A DNA stretch of 64,000 nt from Castor canadensis (Eukaryota; Chordata; Mammalia; Rodentia; Castoridae): NCBI RefSeq assembly GCF_047511655.1, contig NC_133390.1, positions 162,104,583 through 162,168,582 on the forward strand, written 5' to 3'. Position numbers and translations under genes: made by a program. Each line of letters starts with the position of its first letter. Positions within the stretch are counted from its first letter, which is position 1. This document shows, one piece after another, positions 9,901-24,900 of the stretch. Below the pieces are notes generated by a model that did no database searches, was not told the origin of the DNA, and saw nothing but the letters and a program-made list of their open reading frames with translations.

Positions 9901-12900
9901 AGAAGTTAAGTAACTTGCCCAGGATCAAACCACATGAGACAGACTTGGGCTTAAGTCCAAGTCTGCCTGGCTCCAGGGCCCACACTCTAATTGCTACTCC
10001 ACATAGCCTTCCATGTTTTCAATAGGCTGAAGGTTTTTTAAATGGCTTCTTAAAGAGTTGGATTTTTTTTTTAAGGGTAGCAAGCTAAGAGTTTTTATTG
10101 AATCATCTCAATTTATCTATTCTTTGTCTGTTATCTTGTGAATCAATTTAAATTTTTAAAAGATTGTTCATTTATTCACATGTGCGTACATTGTTTGGGT
10201 CATTTCTCCCCCCACACCCCATTCCAGGCAGAACCTGTTCTACTCTTAGCTCTAATTTTGTTGAAGAGAAGACATAAGCATAATAAGAAAGAGCATTTTT
10301 GCTAGTTGAGTTAAGGACAGCTATATAGAGAGATTCCTAGCATTGCTTTCATGTACAAATGTGTTACAACCCAAGTTGATTCATCTCTAACTGATCTTTA
10401 CACTGGTGCCTGATCCCCTTCTCATGTTGACCACTGTTGCTTTAAGGTTTCTGTATTAGTTCCTCTGGAGTGGGGACATCAGACGCTTTCATGTTTTGGG
10501 TTTTCTACCTATTCCTATATCTCCCGTATGTGTTCTCCCCTTGTCATGTGACCCAAGTCCAACAACATTGCTGCATTTGCCCTAGATCTAAAGTCCGCAT
10601 ATGAGGGAGAACATATGATTTTTGGTCTTCTGAGCCTGGCTAACCTTGCTCAGAATGATGTTCTCCAGCTCCATCAATTTACTTGCATATGATAAGATTT
10701 CACTCTTCTTCATGGCTGAGTAAAATTCCATTGTGTAGAGATACCACATTTTCTTGATCCATTCGTCAGTAGTGGAGCATCTTGGTTGTTTCCATAACTT
10801 GGCTATTGTGAATAGCGCTGCAATAAACATGGGTGTGCAGATGCCTTTGGAGAAACTTGTGTTGCATTCCTTTGGGTGTATCCCCAGGAGTGGATTTTTA
10901 AAAAATTTTTTTGGCATTATTAGGGTTTGAACTCAGGGCCTCCAGCTTGCTAGTCAGGTGCTATAGCACTTAAGCCATGCCTCCAGCCCTTTTTGCTTTA
11001 GGTTATTTTTCAGATAAGGTCTTGCTTTTTGCCCAAAGCCAGCTTCGGACTGTGATCCTTCCTATGTACTTAATGACAGGTACCAAGTTATGGCGTACAA
11101 CCGTGCCAAGCTTATTGACTTAAGATGGGGTCTTGCTGACTTTTTTGCCCCAGCTGCTTCCCAAGAAGCTGGAATTACAGGTATGAGCCACTGTACCTGG
11201 CCAAGATTTAGACTTTTATACTCTATATTGCGTATCTTCTCCTTTTTAGGAGAAGACTGGACTGGTCAGTTTTAAGAGAAGGTAGCCATAAAGAGAACTC
11301 CTTCAACCCATCAAGTGGGAAAGGTGTTCGTGACCCAGGACAGTATAGGTCCCTGGGGTTTAGGTTTTATTAACGCAGTGTGCCTCCTTGGAGAAGGTAG
11401 AGCCAGAAGAGTTTCTGGTACCCAAAATGGGGGAATATGGGAATCTTTGGTAGGTGATTGAGGGAACTTTGAATTCCACGTGAAAGGTCCCATGTAATGA
11501 CCACCAAGATTGGGACCAGGCTGCACTGGAGCAGGGTCAGACCTAGGTGTTTGTCTTGTGCAGTTTTCTTCGCCCTCCTGAGGTTGTCTAGGTTCCTGCC
11601 TGCCTCTTTAGGTGTGGCTCTGGAAGCAACCTGAATATGAGGCTCCATAATCAGGCAACAGATTCAGAAAGCCAAAGTCTCTTGTTAAATGACAGGGCCT
11701 AATCCTGACATTGTAGCCTGAATGGGTGGTTCTGGATAGGTTTTATCCATCACCTCTGACAGCACAGAATTACCCAGAGCTTCTGTTCTGACACAGAAGA
11801 GATGGAGGCCCATCATGCACCTTTGTTTATCTAGCCTCATGCTCTTGGGGGCTGGGAAGGGTTTGGGGGAAGCAACAGGGAAAGATAGGAAAGAAAACTA
11901 CAACATAAGTAGTTCGGTGACTCTGCCTGCCTTTTTACCCCAATAGTCTTTATTCCTTGGTAAGTATAATGGGTTTGTGATCTGCCAGCCCCTCCATCAG
12001 CTCCATTTCTGAGTGCCCTTCACGGTGTGGAAGTTCTGCCACCTTGAGCCAGGCATACTAGGTAAAGCATGCTTGAATTGACCACTTAGCTGGCGCTCAG
12101 CTACTCTTCACCAAAGCTGGACTTGTCCAGAGCCTGTGTATTGGTGTCCTAGGGTTTTTAGGAGATTTCTTTCCTTCCTCACTTGCTCTAGCATCTATCC
12201 TTGTCCTGCTAGAGCTGTGGATGTGTCACTCAGCTCTTTGGTCTGTTACCATCTCAATCAGTGCTTGACTGGGCTGTGGTCCCCTCTGCCTGGAAGTGCT
12301 GCCTGGCCTTACTTGGTGATGTTCTTCTAATGTGGTTGTCAGCTATTCCTGGCTTCATTTTTTGAGACAGGGTCTTGCTGTGTTGCCCAGACTGGCCTTG
12401 AACTTGTAATCCTCCTGCTTGAGGTTCCTGAGTGCGGGGTTATAGTCGTGCACCGTGGTGCTCAGCCATTCCTGGTTTCTGAGTGGGACTTCACAGGTTA
12501 AGCTCATCTACCAGGAGTCTTTGCATGTCTCATAGCTGTCATTCTTACCAGCTGCCTTTCCTTATGTACTTTTTTCCCCAAAGATGTCACCTTTGCTTTG
12601 ACCTCACCCTCGGGCACACTGATGACCTGGGTGTTAGTGGTGGCAATCTTTGTGTAGTTGAAGAGTCCTGCCAGAAGGAATAGCAGCTGAGGAATCTTTT
12701 GGAGGCCCCTGGTGTGTGTAAGGATGTTCTGAATGCAGGCTTCCTGATCTTGCTCAACTCTCCCCTGAGTTATGCTAGCACCTGTGCTGTGTATCAGCTC
12801 TTGTTCCCCATGCCCATTTCAAGCCAGAGAAGGTTTCTCAACCTCACCACTGTTGGCATTTGAGGCTGGATAATTCCTTGTCCTGGGGGAACCACACTTT

Positions 12901-15900
12901 GCACTGTAGGATGCCGAGCCCCTATTCACTAGATACCAGTGTCCAAGTGATATTGAGAACTGTCTCCAGAGGAGGCAATAGGGAGCTATTGCTTAACACT
13001 GGGTTTCTGTGCTGGGTGATGAAAAGATTTGGAAACAGTGGCAATGGTTGTGTCACATTTTGAATGTACTGAATGCCACGGACTTGTACACTTAATTAAG
13101 ATGGCAACTTTGTGTGATATATTTTACCACAGTTTTAAAAAAAAGTTGCCAAATGCCTCCCCCAGGGTGGGGGGCAAGCTCAGCCCCTGGTGAGAGCCTT
13201 TGACCTGAAGTTCTGCTAATGATGCATCATAGGATATTACTATCTGACTCCACTGTGCTGTCTACTGTTCGCCCCTTCCTTCTGATTTTATGTGTTAGGT
13301 TAAAGATTTTAGAATCTTTAGTCAGTGTTTAGTCATTTCTTTCCTTTTGAAAAACTGTGATAAAATATGCATAGCTAAATTTAACCTAATCATTTTAAAT
13401 GTACAATTCAATAGCATTAAGTACATTCCCAGTGTCACACATCCATTGCCACTCAATATTTCCAGCACCTTTTCATCACCCCAAACACAAACTCTGTGAC
13501 CTTGAAGTTGTAACTCCCATTGCCCCTGACAACCACCATTCTACTTTCAATCCGCCATTCATTTCTTTATGCTTTTCCTTAGGCATCTCTCAGTGAGGAA
13601 GCTGTGGGATTATTCTCTGACTCCTTTATGGATATAGTATCAGTTCTCTCAGATAAAACAACATGTAGTAGATATACTGGCTTTAAAAAAATCTTGACAT
13701 GCCATGTGTGGTGGCACAGGCTTGTAACCCCAGCACTCAAGAGGCTGAGATAGGAGGATTGAGATTTCAGGCCCAGCCTGGGTTACAAAGTGAGACCAAA
13801 CAAACAAGGAAACAAACAAATAAACAAAAAATCTTGATGTAAATGATATAACCTCTGGAAGAAAATTTGGGAATGGCTAGCAAAATTTCAGTTGTATTTA
13901 TCCACTAACCTAATAATTCTACTTTTTGGGTGGACGGGCGGTATTGTGGTTTGAACTCAGGGCCTCATGCATGCTAGGCAGGTGCTCTTACCGCTTGAGC
14001 CACTCTACCAGCCTTACTTTTATGTGCCTATCCTAAAAATACTCTGGCAAAAGTAGATGTAGACATATACAATAGGCTATTGCAGGACTAATGGTGATAC
14101 CAAAGGCCTAGAAAGAGCTCACATGGCTATCAGTAGAGACATGTGAATAAATTAATGTTATCTACACAATAGAGGACCCTGGGCTGTGAGAGGGAATGAG
14201 AACCTGCTCTGTGTTCTGATTTGAAGTGTCCAGGGCTGCCTGGACCAGTGCAGGAACCATTAGCAACTTAAGTTCATATAAGTCAAAACTATAGTTCCTC
14301 TATCATCTCAAAAGTTTCTCTTGAACTGCACTAGTCTAGAATAGTATGTATCCTATAGTACCGTTTATCTATGGGAGGATATGAACAGAAATATATACAT
14401 ATATGTATATACATATTTTTATATTAAAAAATGGAAGAATAAACCAAGAACTAATAATTGAAGTTATTATCTTAATGGAGAGGGAGGGGAAGGAAAAAGA
14501 GGACAGGGACAAAAGTGGAAACCAGGTATCTCTGAATGTATCTTGTTTTATAGATTGGATTTTAGAACCAGACAAATGTTTTACATAATTATAAAATAAA
14601 AACTCAAAATGACAAGTCCCTTTTCTCCCCTGCCAAAACCTCCCCCCAAACCAAAAAACTTACTATTTTTCCCTTCTCACAGGGTCAGTAGTGAGGAAAT
14701 ACAGCCACTTGTGGTCCTCCTGCCTGCCTGGAGGCAGAATGCCCTGTGCCATTCTTTTCGGTCTGAGGCCCTGACATGTTTTAATCTGATACTTAAATTA
14801 TTAATTTTAGGGCTGGGGGCATTGCTCTAGTAGTAGAGCACCTGCCTAGCAAGTTTAAGGCCCTGAGTTCAAACCCCAGTACTGCCAAAAGAAAAATTGT
14901 TAACTTCATGACAACAGGCTATGAAAATAATGAGCACCAACAAGTTTAGGTTTTGCTGTGGAAATTTACATTCTCTTCTGTTAAATCCTGAAGATGACAT
15001 TAAGGCAGTTATTTAAAGATTTTAAAGGGGCATCCCAACAAGATTATCCCACTTCTACTGAAATGTGCAACACATGGGAAAAATCGTATCTTCTGCTGTT
15101 TTTAGCAATAGCCTCTCCAGGTGAGTAATGGCAAGAAGGGGATGGATGATGACATGTGGTCAGCACAGGGAATTCAATGACTGGGCTGACAGATCTTTGA
15201 CTATGTGCAAGCCTTTGGCTGAAGTCCAGGCACATTGCACACCTGCCCTTCTTTTATGACTCTGGGTGAGAAGGGAGGGAAACTGAGGCGCACAAGGGGT
15301 GAGGGACATGTACTTCCTACTACATGCAGAAGAGCTGGAATGAGAACTGGAACGACTGGCCCTGTGTGGCCCCTTGAGGCTGCACGTGTGCCTGTCAGAG
15401 CTCTGGCCAGCCTATATGCAGGGTGCATGAATCATGGACTCTTCAGAGCAGGCCTTGTTTTGAGGACACTGAGGTTCAAGTAGGATGACTTGCCCGGGAA
15501 TGGTAGCAGAATTGGGACTAAGAATATGAGTAGATGACATTGAGAGCCTTCCATGTGCCAGAAACTGCGAGTGGGGTCTTCATTGACTGAATCATCAAGC
15601 AGTACAGGATAGGTAGTGTTATCTGCATATTACAGAAGCCAGTGTAACTCAGCAAGCGATGGCATACCTGGTTCTAGGAAAAGGAGGAGCCAGGATGCAG
15701 GTCCAGGTCTGATTCTCAACCTGCTCACAAGATAGCTGTACTTCCCCAGGTCTCTCCTTCCAAGTTAGACTGCAGAGAGGGTGCCCAGCGAGCCAGGGAG
15801 TTCCAGCTTTCTTGATGTTTGTCCTGTTAATTACTTTGTGTGATTATAAATTGTCCTCTCTGATCCTCTCAGGATTCATTCTAAGCTCTCAGTTATTGGA

Positions 15901-18900
15901 AGGCTGGATGTTAGACTTGTCTGGAATAATATTTAGTCCTGCACTTTTCTAGGTGACTCTGGAGTCCCACAGACATTTCCAGTTCTTGTACTTGCTTACA
16001 TGTGTCACGTCACTTTGAACGTGTTTCCTAGCTTTGCCAAGCTTTCGTTTTCTCACCTATTACCTGGAGGTTGATGGGAATTTGAAATTTCTAGATCTCC
16101 CTTTTGAGTCTTTGTGCAAGAAGACAAGTAGCAAAGACTCCAGTTCGTGATGCATATGTAAGTGAGCTCTGTGCTTCCTGAAGATGGAGCATACCAGTGA
16201 CCTCTGCTCTTCAACACACGAACCTTGGTACAAGTCAGCAGGGGATTGCTAGAGGGATTGAGTGCTGGACTTAAGGTTTGTCACAAGGATGAAGATGTGG
16301 GACTTGACACAGGTATGGCCACTGCAGATGTGGCTGGAGAAAACACAGGGACAGTGCAGAGTCCATGCAGCAGGCCAGCCACCCCAGCTTCTGACCAGCT
16401 GGATGTTTCCTCCATAGGTATCATGTTGGGACTGATTTGCAGATGGGTGTGACCCTGGAATAGATGCTCAGAAGTCTCTACATGCACAGCTTTGTAGCCC
16501 TGGGAGAGTCTCTATGCAGCATAGGCTGAGAGAGGGTAGTTCTCTGTGTGGCTGTGGGCACCTGCTAGGTGTGGGCCGGCAGCCCCCTCAAGGTGCAGGT
16601 ACAATGGCTAGTGTCTGTGCCACCTTTCTAATCCAGGTGTGCTGCCAAGGCTCAACAGTCTGCAGCACAAACAGCTGTACCTAGTGGATGTGGTCCCACT
16701 AGGAAAGCAGGACTTGGCTGGTGAGATGGAGGTCATGCCATTGCCCAGCTCCATAAAGAGACTGTCCCTTCAGAGAGGTGCAAAGCTGCAGGGCCTGTTC
16801 AGCTGTGCATGAAAACCAGAGGGGTGACATAGGAGCATGGGGAGGGGAGCTTCCTGCTGAATGCCACCACAAGGAGGACCCAGCCTCCTGCCAGGTCTTC
16901 TAAGAGTCCTGCTTTAGTAGGAAAGGAGGGTATGTTGGGTACCAGGGACTGGGGGAAGGAAAACCTCTGGCATCCTGAGGGGGTTAGGGACCAGCCTTCA
17001 AACCCAGCCTGTGGGAAAGGTTGGGGCTTTCAAACTAAACAATGAACCAAAGAGCAAAATTAGGTACTCACCAAATAACAAAGGTGTTGACTGTACAACT
17101 GTTAATTGGCGAATTAAAATTCAGGTTGGCAGACACCTTGCACTCTGGGCCCTGCTCCCAGTCCACCTCCAGCAACCCTGTTCTACTCTGCCAGCTGGAC
17201 TGGGCTCCTCTGATCCCTGTTCTGTAGCCCCCAGGGTGTGTCACCCCTAGCTTTTCTGTCTCATTAGACTGGGTTCTCACAATGGGATTGATGCACATCC
17301 CCAGTGACCGAAGCTGTGCTGGGCTTTCGGGCTCTGGGCTCACACTGAGCATTTGAAGAAGGGTGGAACATCCTTTAGGATGCCTTTAGGCAAGTGGTCT
17401 GCTTTCCTATTTAGCTTTTTCCTGTGACCTCTGCTATGATTCCTACAACTGTGTATTCAAAAACCTTTATGAAGGTTTTACTGCTACCCTATGGGTCCAA
17501 AGCCTTGCTGTCCAGCCTGTTTCTTTTTCTTTGGACTGAAGTCTCTCCCTCCTCCAACCCCTCTGCTTTACTTTCCCAGCCTGTGCCCAGTGCTTAGCTT
17601 CCCCTTTCTTTCCTCTGCAACCCTCATTGCTTCTTGCCTAGCCATCATCAGAACCTCTGTCACTGGCTTCTCCTCTTTCGGTCTCTGGTTCAAATATGCT
17701 CAGGTTTGTTAGCCTAACAGCCATCCTTGCCCCTACCAGGTTGCAGGCACTTAGGTATGTGTCCCTGGGTGGGAGGAGGTGGGTTCAGATCTCTAACCCA
17801 TGCCAACCTCTCTCCCAGCATCAATTTCTTCTGTCTTGTTGGGTTCACCACTTTGCACTCACTACTCACACAGGCAGCGTCAGGAAAGAGGATGGACATT
17901 GATCTTTGGCTGGCATTCAAGGCCTTCTACCATCTTGTTCATTCATCCCTCTTTCCCAGTCAGGGCGCATGACTCCCTTTCATGCATATTGTACGTTACA
18001 GCCAAACTGGTACAAACCCCATCATTCCTGACCTCTTCCCCATCATCACTTGGCTTCCTGCCAGAGGCCCTTTGCCTCTCCCATGTCCTTGTGTCCAAAT
18101 CTTGATCTTACTTGTGATTCACCTCAGATGCCACCTCCCCCAGGAAGCCTCCTGCCTCTTACCAGGTAAACATTTGAATGCCCATAGCACCTGGTGCTGC
18201 AAGGGATGATTTACTGCTCCTCAGTTGCTCTCCTCATTTACTTGCTTCTTACAGTGTATGCCACTTTGCTTTCCTGCATCCCATGTCTTGTCAACACTGT
18301 ATAGCCATCTCTGTGCCTGGTGTAGGGCCAGCCCACAGTAGACTCTGAGGTACTAGCTGCCTAACTGACAAATATTTCATGCTTGTCCCGAGCCCTAATC
18401 CTCACTGCAGCCCTTTAACATAGCTGCTGTTATGCATATCTTCTGAGGGGAAACTAAGGCTGAGAGAGATGAGGCAACTTGCCCAGGGTCACACAGCCAG
18501 CAAACAGCAAAGCTGGGTCTGTGTCCCAGCTTTTCTGCCTTTTAACTGGTACATTTTGTGACCTGAGTTAATTGGATGGATATAACTCTCAAAATAGTAT
18601 GTATAAAAGCCATTGGGGGATATAAACTTCCGAAGATGTCACTGATTCAGAAAGAACACTAACTTTTTATTTAATTCATTTTTGTGGTGCTGGGGATTGA
18701 ACCTAGGGCCTTGCACGTGCTAGGCAAGTGCTGTACCACTTGAGCCACCCGTCAGCCCTCATTTATTTTTTAAATCCATGTGTCTGGTGGGTTTTAGCCA
18801 TGTCCTTTACCAAAGATAGCTCATAGTAGGGAACCCTCAAATTCAGGCAGAGAGAGCAGGGGAAAGATAGTCCCTTTCACCTGGTCTTCCTGGTTTTCCC

Positions 18901-21900
18901 TGGCTCCCTTGTGGCACTGGCTTCCCAGAAGGTGGCACTTCAAGGTCCCTCATCCAAATAGACAAGACCCCGGAGTGTTGGAGAAAGACAGCAAAAGCAG
19001 CTCTTTGTCTCTGCATTTCTTCAACCCTACAAATGCTTGAGGGGCAATGACAGTCAGGTATTGTCCTCAGTCCTCTTGGGATCACAGAGACTAATCCATC
19101 TCAGTTAAGAGCCTCTGTGGCAGTAAAAGGGATGAGACTTGAAATACTCTTAACATCCAGAAACAGGGTTAATGTGATTCCAGGAGACTCAGGAATTTAC
19201 TACTGAGGAGGGAGAAGCCCCAACAGCTCCTGATTGCAAAACAGCTCTTGAACCCTGGCTTCCTATTTTACATCCCCAACTCCTGATTTGGTCTGTAGGT
19301 ACTTGTTTCCAAGCCAGGATGTTTCAACACCCCTACTACAGTGCCAGGAGTTAGCTGAGGGCCTTGGTTTTAAGCCCTGGAAGGAGGTGATTAGAGGCTC
19401 TATGGTCACAGCAGCCTTTCTTTAACGAAGTGAAGGAAGCTAGGAGCTGCCTGATGTCTCCTTCCAAGGAGCAGTCTGGACAGTCACAGTTTTGGACTGG
19501 GGAAGTGAATGCCTGAGCAGACGCTAAGGGGTCTTTTGGACCTCCACTTTGTGCATAGTCATTTAGTCATTTAGTTTTGCTGCAAACGTGATTTGCTCTG
19601 ACATTCAGAGCAGCTGGAATTTGCTGAAGGACACACAGTTGAGAGGCAGCTCTTGGCTGTGGTCTTGTGCTGGGTGTGGAAAATCAATTAGTAGACATGC
19701 ACAGAGCCTTGTTGCTGGGGTGAAGAAAGCATTGAACTGAGCTTAAGGGCAGAACCCTTAGGGTTTCATGTTCTTGTTGTGGACTGGCACTGTGGACAGA
19801 ACCAAAGACTTGCAGTAACCACCTTTTAGGGAAGAGAGGGAGCTCGCCTTGAGGAGAGAGCAGCAGAGTGGTAGGAAGATGTGGTCATAGGGAGGCGAAG
19901 ATGTGTGCCTCATCTTACTGTTCTCTGCCATGAGTTGGTGTGGTAGATGGGTGAGTCCTTCCAAATCAGTAAGAAACCAGGGTCATGATCCAAAACCAGA
20001 CAGTGTTCAAAGCTGTGTCCTTGGAGACTGTTACATCCAGAAGGGGACTCAGGAAGAATCTAAGATTTTTACTTAAGTGATTTACAGACAGAAAAACAGT
20101 AGGAAAAGCAACATGCCTCAGATGACAGGGTGTTGGCCCAGAATTGAGACAGCTTGCTTGTCCTCATGGAGCCTTAGAGATGGTTTAGTAAAGGAACAGA
20201 AGTAGATGGAGCAGGCTCACAGCAAGGAAGTGGCTTAATGTATACATTTGAGAAATCTGCTAGTGTGGAGGAGGCAATGGGGAATGTTAGCTGGGCCAAG
20301 TCAAGACTTACAGGGTCCGGGTGCCTGGGTACCTTTGGAGATGGAAAAGAGTCCATGGTGAGGGGAACCCATACTGCAGATGAAGGAGCGGGGAGGGTAA
20401 CTGTAGGGTGGGATCCTTCCCAGCTCTGAGATGGGGTTCACAGTTCACAGTTCAGTTAGCGTAAGGTGGCGTTCTTGGGAGCTGACTGCTTGTTCTTCTG
20501 CCTCATCTCGTAGGTGATTGCCGTAGTAATGGATGTTTTCACAGACATTGACATCTTCAGAGATCTGCAGGAAATATGTAGGAAACAGGGCGTGGCTGTA
20601 TACATCCTTCTGGACCAGGCTCTGCTCTCCCACTTTTTGGACATGTGCATGGATCTGAAAGTGCATCCTGAACAGGAGAAGGTTTGTGGTAAACTACTTC
20701 CAGTTTCAGCACACTCAGCAAATATGACAGCGTATCCTGCTCTACAAGGCAGTTGGTGGTGGTATGTCCATTAACAAGTGAGGCCACAAACAAAGCCATT
20801 TGCCTAGAGTCTCACAGAAAATGAACACCTGTGACTTTATAATTCTAGTCCTAAATATCAACCAGAGAAATGAAAGCACATGTCCACACAAAGAAGCATT
20901 ATTCATAATTACCAGAGGATGGAAACCATCTGGTGTTCATCAGCTGATAAGTGCATAAACAAAATAATTGTTTATACATACAATAGACTATTATTCAGCC
21001 ATCAAAAGGAATGAAGTATTGACGTGCTGCAACAAGGATGATCCTGAAAATATGCTAAGTGAAGGAGGCCAGTCACAAAAGACCACATACTATATGATTT
21101 CATTTATACAAATACCACACTAGGGAAATTTATGGAGATAGAGGAGGATTAGCATCAACACTGGGGAAAAGGGAACTAGAGGGATGAGTGGGGTTATAGC
21201 TAAGGGTACAAGTCCTCTTTTAAAGGTGATGATAATATTCTAAAACACACTGATAATGGCTGCATGTATGCATTAATATACACGAAAACTACAGAATTGT
21301 ATAGTGAGTGGGTGAATTGTATGGTGTGTGAGTTACATGTCTAACTTGAAAGGAAAGGAAATGGTAGACAATCTTCAAAGCCTTGGCTTCTCCCTGCCGC
21401 TGTGCTGCATCCTAACAGGGCACAGAGCAGCCCCACAGCTGAGCTGAGGGCCTGGAGGCCGTGCTGAAGCTGCTGCTTGCGACAGTAGCTCCAGAACGAT
21501 GTGTTTTAAGTCACAGCAACCACCCTTTGTGGAGTTCCTGCTCTGTCCCAGGCACTCCTCCTGTTCTTCACAGATGTGATGTAACCAGTCCTTACAACAG
21601 CCCTGTCAGGGATGTGGCACTGCTCTGATGGTTCAGATCAGGAAGTGGTGACACAGAGAGCCCAAATGTCTACAGCTACACTGTTGTAGGCCTGGGGCTT
21701 AACACCATCTGCCTGCTTCCCACTGCTGTGCACATAACCACTATGGCCTGCTGTGCTCATTTCACGTTATTACCAAATTAAAATTTCTGTCCTTTTCTCT
21801 GGTCATGGTATTTAAACTTAACTTGGGTTTACACAATTTAGCTGACTTGGTTTCTTTGGCAGAACAAAGCAAGAGAATAGACATTTACTACAGAATTCAT

Positions 21901-24900
21901 TTAAAAAAACTAAGCAACTTAGCCTATAAACTTCAGAACTTTATTCATCACCTATTGGACACCTATTATCTGTCAGATTTGGGTTTTGTACTGTAGGCTT
22001 CTGCATGCGAGATCTGCCTCCCCACCTTGTCATCAAGCACTCTGGTCTACACAGTTTCACCTGTTTAACTTCTCGCACACAGTTCTTGATGGCTGTTTTC
22101 TCTAATGAGAAAATGGAGGATTGGGTTTCATTACTCACTTGTCACTTGTGCCACAAGGTAAATTCACGATAGAAGTATCTATCGTGAAGAAGAAGACTTA
22201 GAGACCAAATGAAATGAGACAGCCATACAACCCAGCAGTCAATTTAAAAATGAGATTGGGTAGACCCGAGGAAAATGTAAGTCAGGCATGGAATAGACTG
22301 CTGTCTTCTAACTAGGTATTTAATCCACAACTGCTCTCACAGAGAGCCAGGAGAAGAAATGGAAGGTGTCAGTGTGTAGCTTCAAGGTACTCTCTTTATA
22401 ATTAAAACTGTAGCAGCAGAAACATCACAGAAGAGTTCTAGCTACAACTGCAATCTGGTGATCTGCTCTGCTTCACTGAGTAGGCAGAATCCAGACGTGT
22501 CTGCTGATTCCACTGCCCACTGTTGGTCATGGCCTTTGTGGCCACCCAGATTTTCTGTCAGAGGGTTGAAGGAGGTCTGTACCTCTGGTTGCCCTAGTTT
22601 TTGTAGTGTGTTAGCTCCTTCCTAGAAAGGCACCATCTCCCCTTCTACCTCTGGGCACACCTGTGCTGGTGAATCTGTGCCCTTACTGGTGCCCTCCCCC
22701 TCTCCCCCACTGTCCTGGTTTCTATAGTGGTTCAGAATGGTGGGTTGTCCTCTCTGTAGGAACTTGGCCACACTTTCACAGACAGGTGCTCAAAAGTGCT
22801 TTGGCCATAATCACAGAGGCCTGCATAATATTCAGATGTGTGTCAAAGGGAAAGATACACAAAGGCACTCCTAAATCTGCCTGTAGTGGTATTTTTATGC
22901 TTATTATATGTTGATCCTTTAAGACTCAGCTTCGAGTCATCACCTCCTCCAGGAAGTCCTCCTGCCAATTGCCAATCCACGTGTACATGTACTTCTATGA
23001 AGTTTTCTAGGGTTTTTGTTTGTTTACCACTTATACTGCATCCACAGCCTTTTGTTGTTGTTGTTGTTTTGATGATAGTATCTCACTAACTTTACCTCTA
23101 CCTCCTGTCTGCTACCTCACCCTGCTTCTAGTTTTTAAAGAAAAACTTTACCTTGAAATAATTTAACATTTATAAAGAAATTACAGGGTCAGGTATGTTG
23201 ACTCAGATCTATAATCCCAGCCACTTGGGAAGCCAAGATTGGGATGATCATGGTTTGAGGCCAGCCTAGACATAAAACTAGCAAGACCCAATCTTAACTA
23301 ATAAGCCAAGTCTGGTGACACACACTTGTGGTCCCAGCTACAATGAGAGTCATTATTAGGGAGATCACTGTCCAGGCTAGCCTGAGCAAAAACATGGGCC
23401 CTATTTGAAAAATAACTAAAGCAAAAAGGACTGGAAGTATGACTCAAGAACAAGGTCTAGCAAGCACAAGGCCCTGGGTTCAAGACCCAGTACTGTCAAA
23501 AAAAAGTTACAAAGATAATGTTAGAACTTCCTGAATACCTGAAAACTCTTTGTCCAGAGCCTCCAAATGTTAACATTGTATGAACCTCAGTATAAATGAC
23601 AAAATCAGGAAATAAGCTTGATATAATACTATCTAATCTACAGACCTTATAAATCTATCTCACCGGTACTTCCACTAATGCTCCTTTTTTGGTTCGGGTT
23701 CCAATCTATGACCACACCTGGTATTTATTTGTCAGGTGTCCTTAGCTCCATCTTTTGTCTTTCTGGGTTTGACACTGTTGAACAATGCTAGTCAGTGTTC
23801 TGTAGAATTTGGGCTTGTCTGATGTTTCCTCATGGTTCAACTCCTGTGGATTTTGATAGAATACCACAGAAGTAACAGTATGACAAGACTTAGTTTTTTT
23901 GGTTTTCATTTTTGACATCTTATTTTGAAATTATGCTAGATTCAGAGTTGCAAAGCCCATACAGAGAAGTTCCCATCCCTTCACCCAGTTTCCACGGTTG
24001 GATCTGAGTTAACTGATAGTCCAGTAAGGAACGCTGAGGTTGACATTGGGCTGGTGTGTGCTTAGTGCTGTTACCTTTAGCCCTCTGTCACGTCACTGCA
24101 GAGATCTCCCTCAGGCTGCTCCTTGATGGTACAGTACTCCCCTCTCTCTTCCCCCCACCTTAAACTCTGGCAGCCACTGACTTGTCCTCCTTCTCTGTCA
24201 TTTTCTCCTCTAGAGTCTGTTGTATAAATGGAATCACACAATATGAGGTTTTTTGAGATTGGCCTTGTCCACTCAGCATGACACACACAAGATCCATCTA
24301 AGTGTTGCATACATCAATAGTTTGTTCCTTTTTAATGCCAAGTAATATTGCATGGTATGGTTGTGCAATGGTTAAATACACCTATGTAGGACATCTGAAT
24401 AGTTTCTGGGTTTCCACTATCATGAATAAAGTTGCTATGAATATTCATGTACAGGTTTTGGGGTAGACAGAGGTTTTCATTTCTCTGCTTGATGTTATGT
24501 GTTGCCATAAGTTTCTAATCATTCAGTTACTTTTTTTTTGTAATCCTGAGGGCAAGAAGCATGCTTTATAGTCTGTATTGTCTCAAAGCTAGGCACATAA
24601 CATAGAATGACAAACAACAATCTTTAAATTTGAATGTGTAAGATTTCTAAGGATATCTAGTTCCTGGTTTGCTCTACAGAATGCAGACTGTCTTAGTATT
24701 TGCATGCTATTATATATGCATTTACTTGTGTCATTTTACAAAACTAATTACGCCTACACACAAACATATAGTGTATTGCCAGCATACTCTTTTGGCATAC
24801 ATATATGAAGGAGATGTGACTAACCCATGTGATGTACTTCTGTCCCAGCTTTACTCTATCAAGAAGGTTTGTCCTCTGTTCCTATCTTCAAACCCCTCAG

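Larger units (their letters stand above)
6998..20513 (+). other. FAM83D: FAM83D intron 1
   Basis: A 13.5 kb intron, GTGAGC...TAG, acceptor at 20,511-20,513. After the CpG-island edge it holds L2, MIR, L1 and SINE relics listed separately. No extra exon with conserved coding sequence was recognised. Stretches 7,200-8,560, 11,210-12,130, 14,100-14,800, 14,900-15,500, 15,720-17,560 and 18,780-20,500 show no feature I can name. Confidence 0.9.
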
